Assembly (NCBI GenBank): GCA_022432975.1
Contig: CM039512.1
Location: forward strand, 4,089,998 to 4,153,997
Source of the DNA: Begonia masoniana
Taxonomy: Eukaryota > Streptophyta > Magnoliopsida > Cucurbitales > Begoniaceae
DNA: 64,000 bases
Reading direction: 5' to 3'
Part shown: positions 1-9,528 of the stretch, piece by piece
How positions within the stretch are numbered: the stretch's first letter is position 1
Layout of the letters: every line of letters begins with the position of its first letter
Notes under the pieces: model-generated
Seen by the model: the letters and a program-made list of their open reading frames with translations, nothing else
The model's database searches: none
What the model was told of the DNA's origin: nothing
Position numbers and translations under genes: made by a program

Positions 1-140
1 GACAGAATCTGATTCGACCTATTAACTCGTAATTTAAGACATTGAATTTTTATCATTTTTCATCGCACAATCTAGTATCAAAATTAGCAAACAAAGTTGG
101 TAACACCCAAAAGAGATTTCCCACGAAATTCAAAATCAAC

Positions 141-392
141 CTGATCCCCGATTTTCCAGCCGGAAACGTCTTTCCCAACGGCTTCGATGATTCCAGAGCA
201 CTCAAGACCCAGATAGGGGCATGAGCCCGGGGGCGGTGGATATAACCCTTTCCTCTGAAGGGTGTCAGCTCGGTTAAGAGCGGTGGCCTCGACTTTGATC
301 AGGACCTCATCGTGGTTGAGCTGAGGATCTTCAACTTCTTGCAGATGAAGCGCTTCTGGGCCGCCTGGAGTGCTTACTACTACAGCCTTCAT
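141..392 (-). CDS. PIG3-like quinone oxidoreductase, first exon only
   Basis: This is the first coding exon (84 codons) of a zinc-independent medium-chain dehydrogenase/reductase of the quinone oxidoreductase PIG3 type, which reduces quinones with NADPH in other organisms. The N-terminal GroES-like fold is recognisable from MKAVVVSTPGGPEAL, then NRADTLQRKG, a YPPPPG stretch and a GLECSG motif. I chose the ATG at 392 because the reading frame further upstream only offers a TTG. The exon ends at the CAG before a GT donor (140-139), inside the GDQV motif, so the NADPH-binding half lies left of the window and cannot be checked. Family assignment is from established motif knowledge; integrity of the whole gene is unknown. 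Confidence 0.85.
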
Positions 393-404
393 CGTTTTAC
401 TCAA

Positions 405-1788
405 TAATTAGTTCCCAAGCTTCCAACTTTATCGAAGCAGAAACAGATGACGAGTTCCTTTCAACTTTTTCTTTTCCTTCCATCGTCTTCCTATTTCTAA
501 TTTTCTCAGATTTTTCATTAATTTTTATGGCTAAATTTCACTTCAATCACTGCTCGGAAAATAAAAATAATTCATTTACAAAATTATTGTGATATAATAA
601 ATATTTAAAGGTAAAATATAATTTATAGTCCTACGTTGGAGGTCATTTACAATTAGATTTTAAATTTTTTTTAACGACCAAAATCTCTACTTTCATGTAT
701 AAATAATATAAATTTTGTTGCCAATTTATTTACTAAATCCAATTAAATGGTACAGTGTGTTTCAAATAATAAGGTGTTACAATTTAACTTATAACCCTTC
801 AATGATTTCTAACTTATTTTGCCTATGTCTATTTCTCACAAAGTTTGAAATTACAAGAGAAGAAATTGATAGAGTTGGAAACATTGTTGGAAATCAAACC
901 GAAGAGATCAATAGAGTTTGAAGCATAGTTAGAAATTATCGAAGATGTTAAATATCGGAACACCTCATCAATTGAGGCAAATCTCATGAGAGGCTTGTCA
1001 ATTGTTCTTCAAGTCGGAAAAATCTAGAGGCTCAACGGGTAGAAATATAGACGTTTGTTGATGTTGAGAATTATGTATCCGACAAGCAAATGTAATTGAA
1101 CATATGAATAAATTTATATTGATTAATATTATATTTGTATTTTAGATTATATTTTATAAAATTCATAAAAATTATTTTGTAATTTATGCAAGCTTTATAT
1201 TAACATATATATTGTATATATGTGAGATAAAATATAAAGAGTAATAACCAAAATAAGTCCGTGCCTTATATTTGAAATATAGAATCTTCAAATAATTTAT
1301 AGTTATAAACATATTTTATTTCATTAAGAATGTATAGTTATATCCCGACTATATATGTAGTGATACAAAATAAATATATCTTTATATAATATGATTATAT
1401 AGGACTGAACCAGATAAAATTATATTGTTTTGATAATTTCTGTTAAATATAGAACAATTAATTTTATCATAATGATGGTCATATATGAATGATCTTAATT
1501 TGTTGTATTTAACAGACTCTTATTTTGTTTTATTATATTTTTTGATTTACTCGGTAAAATTTTGTATGAACTACAATTCATAATCCTTGTATATTGAGAA
1601 TGAAGTAAAGAATAACTGAGAATGTTAACATCGATACAATAAAGTTCATTTATATAGATTCCATTGTTTGTTAGTTTAGGGATATAATAATTAGTGCGTA
1701 ATTCATAATCGTTATGAATTAATTATTAAATCAATAACTAAAGATAGTCAAGAATAAAAATTTGATAGGTTAACGGATATAAACCTAG
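405..1788. other. AT-rich intergenic region with a foldback repeat
   Basis: No convincing gene is visible. The start probably holds the promoter and 5' leader of the oxidoreductase gene. Bases about 770-970 form an imperfect inverted repeat (left arm around AAGGTGTT and GATTTCTAAC, right arm around GTTAGAAATTAT and AACACCTC) related to the one at 25732-26035. The rest is AT-rich with stops in all frames. Confidence 0.5.
770..970. repeat. Degenerate foldback (MITE-like) repeat, copy 1
   Basis: The two halves are imperfect reverse complements: GGTGTT...ATTTAAC...GATTTCTAAC on the left mirrors GTTAGAAATTAT...GTTAAAT...AACACCTC on the right. The same core sequences recur in a second foldback at 25732-26035, and a flanking stretch (TCATTTAC then TTAGATTTTAAAT) is shared as well, so this looks like a dispersed non-autonomous DNA element. 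No clean target duplication was found. Confidence 0.4.
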
Positions 1789-1793
1789 CTCTA

Positions 1794-2013
1794 TGTTGAG
1801 CCGTGTAAAAATAATCAACCCAGTTCATAAAACAGTTAGCTTTGGATCCCCTTCTCTCTCTGTAATCTTCATTTTACAATTTGCATGTTTTTGCCTTGTT
1901 TGTCGTTTTCTGTATTACTCGGGCTATAAAAAGCCCCTGAACAATGCTCTGTAAAATAAGTAAGTTGAAGAATACAATATTATTATTTTCCATTACCTCT
2001 CATTTCTCTGACA
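1794..2013 (+). repeat. 5' LTR of Copia-1
   Basis: A 220-bp direct repeat of 6258-6477, with TG at the start and CA at the end. It contains a TATA box (TATAAAAA at 1925-1932) inside a small GGGCTATAAAAAGCCC palindrome, the likely core promoter of the element. Confidence 0.95.
1925..1932 (+). promoter_or_regulatory. TATA box of the Copia-1 5' LTR
   Basis: TATAAAAA flanked by short GGGC/GCCC arms. Conserved in the 3' LTR at 6389-6396. Position, roughly two thirds into the LTR, is usual for a copia U3-R promoter. Confidence 0.6.
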
Positions 2014-2026
2014 TGGTATCAGAGCC
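2014..2026 (+). other. Primer binding site of Copia-1 (tRNA-iMet)
   Basis: TGGTATCAGAGCC starts immediately after the LTR end. It is the standard complement of the 3' end of plant initiator tRNA-Met used to prime minus-strand synthesis in copia elements. Confidence 0.92.
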
Positions 2027-2097
2027 ACCAACGGCTCAACATATTCTCCTTTCTCTTATTCCTTTTTCTCCTACTCTCTTTGTAACTTTCTGAAACG

Positions 2098-5000
2098 ATG
2101 GCCTCCTCTAGTATGACTGAAGCACCGTCATCCTCCTCTCCCTCTTTACCTCCTCTTCCTCATCTCCCTTCAATAAATCAACCCCTGGCGATTAAGCTTG
2201 ATTATTCAAACTTCCTTATCTGGAAGAATCAAATACTCAATGTGGTCATTGCAAACGGACTCGAAGAAATACTTACTGGAGCTTGCCCCTGTCCTCCAAA
2301 ATTTGACGAGTCTAGTTCACAGGTTGTAAATCCAGATTTCATTTCCTGGCAGAGGTATAACCGTCTTATAATGAGTTGGATTTATGCTTCGGTTCATGAG
2401 CAAATGCTAGGACAGCTTGTTGGTTATTCTATAGCGTTCGAGATCTGGGAAGCTCTTGAACAACTTTACTCTGCTGCGTCTTTTGCAAGAATTTTTGAAC
2501 TTTGCACAAACTTGCAGTCGTTTGGCAAAGATGGCATGAGTGCAATGAACTATGTTCAGAAATTCAGGAGTCTCTGCAATACTCTTGCTGCAGTAGGTGA
2601 ATCGGTGAGTTATAATGACCAACTTCTATATTTTCTAAATGGATTGGGAGCAAAATATAATTCTTTTGTAACATCCATTTCAACACGCAATGATCGGCCG
2701 TCTATGGAAGAAGTTAATAGCTTACTGTTAAGCTATGAAGCTCGCCTAGAGCGTCAAAATGCAGTCACTACATTGAACTCACTTCAAGCCAACTACGTCA
2801 ACGTCTCAGGAAATAAAACTAAACCTAGATTTCCATCTTCATCTGGACCTCACTCCTTTACACCAAACAGACCAAGAGCTCCTCGGCCATTCTTTCAAAC
2901 TCCACCTCTACTTCCCACTCCTTTTTATCGCCCACCCTCACCTTTCGTTTCTCAAAATAGACCACGCTGTCAAATTTGTTTTAAGTCTGGCCATAGTGCT
3001 AACATTTGTTATCACCGAGCAAATCTGCAATATCAACCAACCTTTCATCCACCTCGTAATTTCTCTGTTGTTTTGCCGTCCATGATAAATCAACCCCCAA
3101 CAGACGCCTCAAATCTGGACTCTGCTTGGTACTTGGATTCTGGTGCATCACACCATTTTACACCAGACCTGAACATGCTGGAATCTACTACCCCGTATTC
3201 AGGTGATACTCATATTACTGTTGGAAACGGTAAGGTTTCTCCTATCTCAAATATTGGTTATGCATTTTTACCCTCTTACTCTTCTCCTTTGTATTTACGA
3301 ACTGTGTATCATTCACCCTCTCTTCAGAAAAACCTTTTGAGCGTCTCACAGCTTTGCCTTGATAACAAAGCATTTATTGAATTTCATCATTCTTTTGTTG
3401 TTGTCAAGGATCTTGTATCCCACAGACCACTTCTCCGGGGAATACTTGACAATGGACTCTATCGGGTCTGTCCTCCTTCAAGTCGACAGCTCTCTACTCA
3501 TCTTCACACAGTTTCCAGCAATCCGTCTAACCTATGGCATTTCAGATTGGGACATCCTTCATCTCAAGTAGTTGAGTCTATGTTATCTAGCTTAAATATT
3601 TCCTCCAGCTATATGAATTTTTGTTCCTCTTGTCAGTTGGCCAAATCTCACAAACTGCCATTTTCTGTCTCTGTTTTTCGTGCTAGAACAAAATTTGAGT
3701 TAAGTCATATGGATGTTTGGGGTCCCTCCCCAGTTTCTTCAGTAAATGGTGCAAAGTATTTCATTATTTTCATCGACGATTTTTCAAGATTTATTTGGTT
3801 TTATTTGCTTAAATCTAAAGATGAAGCTTATAATGCCTTTGTTACGTTTAAACAGTTGATTCATACTCAGTTTAATAGTACTATTAAACGGGTCAGGTCA
3901 GATTGGGGTGGTGAGTTTCGAACCTTATCGAATTTTTTCAAAACTCATGGAATTGTTCATGAGATTTCTTGCCCTTACATCCCACAACAAAATGGACGAG
4001 TCGAACATAAAAACAGACATATAGTTGAAACGGGCTTAGCTCTACTTGCTCATGCTTCTATGCCTTTAACATATTGGACTTTTGCCTTTAGCACTTCCGT
4101 GTATTTAATAAACCGACTTCCGACAAAAGTTCTGTCAAATATTTCACCATTTCAATCACTTTATGATAAAATTCCCTCATATACTCATCTGTGTATCTTC
4201 GGTTGTCAGTGTTTTCCCTTTCTACGTCCTTATAATTCTCATAAATTAGTATTTCGTTCCCAACCCTACGTCCTTCTCGGATACAGCAGTCAGCACAAGG
4301 GTTATATTTGCTTAAATGCAACAACGGGTCGCTTATACATTTCACAACACGTAGTTTTTAATGAAACCAACTTTCCACTCTGTCAAAGCTCTTCCACAGT
4401 TAAAAAGGTACCCATACCCATTATTTCTTCTCTGCCATCTCTACCTACCCCACCACCTTTCTTACCCTTGTCCAGTGAATGTGTCTCTCATCATATCCCT
4501 TCATCAACTTGTTCTCCATCAACATCATCTCCATCTTCTCCCTCTTCTTCATCCATTTCTCCTCCATCGCCAGTGTCTCCATCTTCTTCTCTACATGACC
4601 AAATCGAGATATCTCACGAACCTCCAACAGTAAATAATCATCCGATGGTTACACGGTCTAAGGCAGGTATTTTTAGGCCACGAGTTTTCTTTAGTATTGC
4701 CGACAACTTGCTTTGTGAACCTTCATCCTACAGTGAAGCTTCCAAACCTGATGAGTGGAAAATTGCTATGCAAATGGAAATTGATGCTCTGCATTCTCAA
4801 GATACATGGTCTCTTGTTCCTAAACCCACTCACTCTTGGATTGTTGGATCTAAATGGGTTTATAGAATTAAACTTCGTCCGGACGGGTCTATTGACTGGT
4901 TCAAAGCCCGTCTAGTTGCCAAAGGATTTTAGCAAACACAAGGCCTTGATTTTCATGAGACGTTCAGTCCAGTCATCAAACCAACTACGATCGGCTTGTT

Positions 5001-6255
5001 CTAAGCATTGCGATATCTCGGCAATGGCAGATAAAACAGATTGATGTTCAGAATGCGTTCCTTCACGGTGATCTGTCGGAAGATGTTTATATGGCACAAC
5101 CTCAGGGATTTATTGACTCCACCAAACCGGACTATGTTTGCAAATTACATAAATCAATCTATGGTCTCAAACAGTCCCTGAGAGCCTGGTTCATTTAACT
5201 AAGTATGGCACTTCTTAATTGGGGTTTCAAAGGATCTAAAGCTGATACATCTATGTTTACCCATCATTCTGGTTCTGATATTTTGGTTGTCTTAGTTTAC
5301 GTTGATGATATTATAATCACTGGCTCCTCTACGGTACTTATTTCTACATTGATTAATCATTTGTCTAAATTGTTTGCTATCAAAGATCTCGGACAATTGC
5401 ATTATTTTCTAGGAGTTGAAGTCCATCGTCATGCTACGGGCTTACATCTCAGTCAAACAAAATACATCAAGGATTTATTGACAAAAAGAGGCATGCTGGA
5501 TTCCAAACCACAACCTACTCCTCTCGCCCTACAGTCACTGTCAATGTATGATGGTACTCCGATATCAGATGTCACAGAGTATCGTAGTATACTGGGAGCG
5601 CTTCAATATTGCACAATAACAAGACCAGATCTGTCCTATGCTGTAAATAAATTATGTCAATTCATGCATCATCCTACTGATCTTCATATGCAGGCAGTCA
5701 AACGAGTCCTTCGTTATTTAAGAGGTATTGCTCACTTAGGACTTATTCTTCAACAAAGCTCGGATCATAATCTTTATTGCTACACTGGATGCCGATTGGG
5801 CATCGTGTCCAGATGATCAACGAAGCACAAGTGCCTATTGTGTCTTTCTAGGTCACAATCTAATATCCTGGTCATCTTCGAAACAGAGAGCCGTTTCTCG
5901 ATCCAATACAGAATCTGAATATAGGGCTCTTGCAAACGGAGCTGCTGAGGTAATTTGGATTCAGTCTTTACTCAAAGAGCTGCATCTTCCTTCTCCATCA
6001 TCTCCACTATTATTTTGTAACAATATCAGTACTCTTAGTATGGCTTCCAATCCAGTTCAGCATGCTCAGACCAAACACATTGATATTGATCAACACTTTG
6101 TTCGTGAAAAAGTAGCAAATGGACTGTTAAAACTTGCATATGCTCCATCTACAGATCAGATCGCTAATTGTCTCACAAAGTCATTGGTAACTTCACGTTT
6201 TCAAGAACTTCGTACCAAACTCACGGTTCTTCCTCGACCCGTGCGTTTGCGGGGA
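2098..6255 (+). pseudogene. gag-pol of Copia-1, broken by stops and frameshifts
   Basis: The ATG at 2098 opens a 944-codon frame. In order it shows a copia gag (residues about 25-240), a CCHC knuckle starting CQICFKSGH near residue 291, an aspartic protease motif DSGASHH near 347, a gag-pre-integrase LWHFRLGHPS, an integrase core with MDVWGP, DWGGEF and a QQNGRVEHKNRH block, then the start of reverse transcriptase (KWVYRIKLRPDGS). An in-frame TAG at 4930-4932 stops it in KGF*Q. Beyond that, a 1-base shift near 4990 and another break near 5195-5200 lead into a frame at 5205-5816 carrying the VYVDDIIITGS active site and the FLGVEV segment. A further shift near 5785-5795 leads to the RNase H part and a frame to 6294. 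The final segment overlaps the 3' LTR start. Confidence 0.9.
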
Positions 6256-6257
6256 GA
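6249..6257 (+). other. Polypurine tract of Copia-1
   Basis: A G/A-rich run (GCGGGGAGA) directly before the 3' LTR, the expected plus-strand priming site. Confidence 0.7.
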
Positions 6258-6477
6258 TGTTGAGCCGTGTAAAAATAATCAACCCGGTTCATAAAACAGT
6301 TAGCTTTGGATCCCCTTCTCTCTCTGTAATCTTCATTTTACAATTTGCATGTTTTTTCCTTGTTTTTCGTTTTCTGTATTACTCAGGCTATAAAAAGCCT
6401 CTGGACAATGCTCTGTAAAATAAGTAAGTTGAAGAATACAATATTATTATTTTCCTTTATCTCTCCTTTCTCTGACA
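6258..6477 (+). repeat. 3' LTR of Copia-1
   Basis: Direct repeat of 1794-2013, same length, ending TGACA just before the downstream CTCTA target duplication. Confidence 0.95.
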
Positions 6478-6482
6478 CTCTA

Positions 6483-7685
6483 TTACGAATCTAAATGGAA
6501 GGTTAATACATATGTAATAACTATATCAATGAATATTATTTTGAGTAAATATACTCTATAGTTTTAAGAATGCAACTCTAAGTATTTAGTATAATTACTT
6601 TAGAGTTAATAATTATGTTAATTGATATGAAAAGTTTATATTAATTAATAAAAATTATTGGAGCTTAAAATCATCGGTCCATTCGTTACATTTTATTATT
6701 ATTTTTAATTTAAAAAGTTAATAAATATGATTAAATAATTACTTATGAATTAATTGTTTAATATACTCAATAATAAATTTGCTATTTTTCATTAGATAGA
6801 ATAATTGATTATTCAATTAATTAAAAAATTTATAAAATTTTTGAAAACGGATTATGCCAAAATTTAAGTTGATGTCATGGTGCCAAATGTTGAGTCATGG
6901 TAGCAAATTTGTTTTGATTTCCGTAACGGATTTATTTTTAATAAATCAATTATTGTTATGAAATCAAATTTGAATTTTAAATTAAAAGTAGAATTTTATA
7001 ACCGTTATGAAATTATATTTCATCTTTAAAATTATATATAATAAACTTATTATAATAATAAGATTGAAAAACTCTGAGGTAAACTAATCAACTTTTGGAA
7101 GTAGATCTTTAAGTCTCCTGTATTAGTTTTAGAGAGTCGTTATCTAAATCAATATAGACCATTTCATATGTTGAAAATACGATCTATCCTACATCGAGTG
7201 TAATCTTATTTGTTCATCACGCCCACACGTGGTTATTCGAGGTGAGAAGGATTTACAGAGAAAATCGAAGGTTTTAAAAGTTGAGAAGATCTCTTTGTTT
7301 TTCTTGCCCGTGTGAAGTTTGCAAAAATGATATTTTTTTTCTTAATCCTTACATTAGATTTAAATTAAAAATCAAATTTTTAATCACGTATGATTATTAA
7401 AATATCATAACAACGATCCGTTTATGTTCATGATAAATTATTTTTCATGATACATAGGTTTCGCACGTTATCAGTGTTATGAACACCGATAATTCTATCG
7501 TGCGAGGGAATCCTAAATTTCAACGGCTGATTTTTGCGGAGAAACAAATTTTTCAAATCAAATAAGAGGGCGAAATTGTGGTCAATGACAGTTCCAAATG
7601 TATCACAGTTCTTTAGCAGCAGTGAACAATTTGTAAACCCTAAAATCAAATTTATTTGGATTAGATTATAAGATTGAATTCAGTT
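6483..7685. other. AT-rich spacer between the two retrotransposons
   Basis: No gene is supported. There are many short A/T runs and near-repeats of CCGTTATGAAAT and CCGTAACGG, which could be relics of older LTR sequence, but I found no LTR pair, primer site or protein similarity to prove it. Confidence 0.4.
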
Positions 7686-7690
7686 GTTGA

Positions 7691-9228
7691 TGTAGGATCG
7701 GTATTGTCTAAGAGAGGGGTGAATTAGACTTTTTAATTTTAATTACGAGTCACCCTAATTACTCTCTTGATTAGACTATTAGTTTTAACACAAGTAATCA
7801 AATTATGTAAAGAGAGAGAGAGAGAGAGAAATACGACACCAGTATTTTTACGTGGTTCGGCCAAACTGCCTACGTCCACGTTCCAAGGCTCACTCCTTGA
7901 AGATCCTTACCCTTCTCCTCACGAGAAAACACAGATCGGGATTCTGGGCTCCGATCAACTGCCTTTACAGATCTGGATTGAACTTCACGGGCGTCAATCC
8001 ACTGCCTTTTACAAATGATTTGAGTTTGTAAAATTAAGTACAGACTACACTCTCACAGTAATTGAATCTCAATTTAGGATTGAGAGATGTAGAGAAAATA
8101 CAGAGTATTATCACTTTCGCAGCTTAGGGCTCAGTATTCAAATTTGCAAAAGTTGTTCCTTTGAGCTCTAAGCTCGACTTAAATACTCTGTCTTCAAATC
8201 GGCTTGGCTTCAATGCTCCTCATCCAATAATAGAAGTTTAGTTACCGTTGGAGCAGCTTTCGTACAAGTTCAGGTAGCCGTTGCCGTTTGTAGTTGCAAA
8301 TCGTCGTCGCCATTAATGTTCTGGAGTTATGGCTGAAAACGACGTCACTGTAGCTTCGCGGCTAATTTGAATTCTGGCGCAAGACAAAGCTGATTTAGTC
8401 TTGAACCGCCATCGGATGATGCAACTTAAGAATCTTGAACCGGCATCGAATGAAAAAGCTTTAAACACTTGAACCGGCATCTAATGATGAAGCTTTAAAA
8501 CGCTGTCGGATGATTAAATCTTAGACGTCTTCCGCCTTTGTTGTTTAGTGACCGGAAGAGGATTTTGTTGAAGTCATCTGCCTTTGTCGTTTAGTGACCG
8601 GAAGAGCAATTTTGTTGAAGTCATCCGCCTTTGTCGTTTAGTGACCGGAAGAGCAATTTGGTTTACTCATCCGCCTTTGTTGTTTAGCGAGCGTAGGACT
8701 TCTTCGTGTTAGCTCATCCGCCTTGTCGTTTAGCGAGCGGTGGAGTACTTCAGTTTACTCATCCGCCTTGTCGTTTAGTGAGCGATGGAGTACTTCAGTT
8801 TACTCATCCGCCTTATCGTTTAGTGGGCGGTGAAGCAATTCATTTACTCATCCGCCTTTGTCGTTTAGTGGGCGGTGGACTTAGACAATAATCGACTCCG
8901 CTCTTGTCGTTTTGTGACCGGTGGACTGATTCTTGTAAACGATTCCGCTCTTGTCGTTTTGAGACCGGTGGACTGATTCTTGTAAACGACTCCGCTCTTG
9001 TCGTTTTGAGACCGGTGGACTGATTATTTTGTTTAACACATTTCAGCCATGTACACTTAATCACATGCATTAAATACTAAAATACCCTTACCAAGGGCAT
9101 TTCCAACAGATTAAAATCATATGCATAATTTATAATTCTTATTCAATAAATATAATCAAATTACCAAGCTAATCATATAAACACATCATCAAAAACAATT
9201 TAGACTTAAAACATCATTTAAGTCAACA
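7691..9228 (-). repeat. Left (3') LTR of Copia-2
   Basis: Near-identical to 16916-18449. On the plus strand it begins TGTAGGATCGG and ends AAGTCAACA. It includes a (GA)n run near 7810-7829 and a block of tandem repeats at 8527-9020. As the element is on the minus strand this is the 3' LTR. Confidence 0.95.
8527..9020. repeat. Tandem repeat block inside the left LTR
   Basis: About ten degenerate units of roughly 40-55 bp share the core CCGCCTTTGTCGTTTAGTG and later CCGCTCTTGTCGTTTTGAGA, followed by a CCGGAAGAG or CGGTGGA end. Open frames crossing it (such as 8706-8891 and 8840-9070) are repeat artefacts. The same block is in the right LTR at about 17750-18243. Repeated cores in the LTR are a place to look for promoter or packaging elements, but that role is inference. 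Confidence 0.85.
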
Positions 9229-9242
9229 ATCTCCCCCTTTTT
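9229..9242 (-). other. Polypurine tract of Copia-2
   Basis: On the minus strand AAAAAGGGGGAGAT lies directly against the 3' LTR, the expected plus-strand primer. Two further G-runs of the same type (TGGGGGAGA) occur near 9284-9293 and 9440-9449, matching the multiple tracts described for Sireviruses. Confidence 0.85.
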
Positions 9243-9528
9243 GATGATGACAATCCGTAAGTATAAATTTGATTAAAGCAAGACTCTCCCCCATAATACT
9301 AGCTCCACCATAGCTGATGCATATATACCAGAAACAAACATGGAGCATACTAGAGTTTTCATATCCAGAGATTGACAAATTATGCATACACAAGTCATAG
9401 CAGCTAATTCACATGTATTTCCAGTAAGAATCAAATATAATCTCCCCCATTGACATTATCAAAAAGTAAATAGCTCAGGATTCAACAAGAGAGGTCCAGA
9501 AAAAAAAATGTATATAGATAAAACAAGA

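Larger units (their letters stand above)
1789..6482 (+). mobile_element. Ty1/copia LTR retrotransposon (Copia-1), full length, defective
   Basis: The element runs from 1794 to 6477 (4684 bp) between perfect 5-bp target duplications CTCTA (1789-1793 and 6478-6482). It has two 220-bp LTRs beginning TGTTGA and ending TGACA, a tRNA-iMet primer site directly after the 5' LTR, a single gag-pol frame in the order gag, protease, integrase, reverse transcriptase, RNase H (the copia order), and a purine-rich tract before the 3' LTR. By eye the LTRs differ at about 9 of 220 positions (about 4%), so it is older than the Sirevirus-like element next to it. The coding frame carries at least four lesions, so it cannot make a full polyprotein. 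Short LTRs and a compact body fit the Ale/Retrofit group, but that lineage call is tentative. Confidence 0.95.

Noticed and set aside
8706..9070. Short repetitive frames (LAHPPCRLASGG type) in the LTR
   Set aside because: They come from the tandem repeats in both LTRs; a periodic frame is expected from repeats and no protein is implied. The spaced repeats are also not a CRISPR array, as cores are degenerate and spacers not unique.
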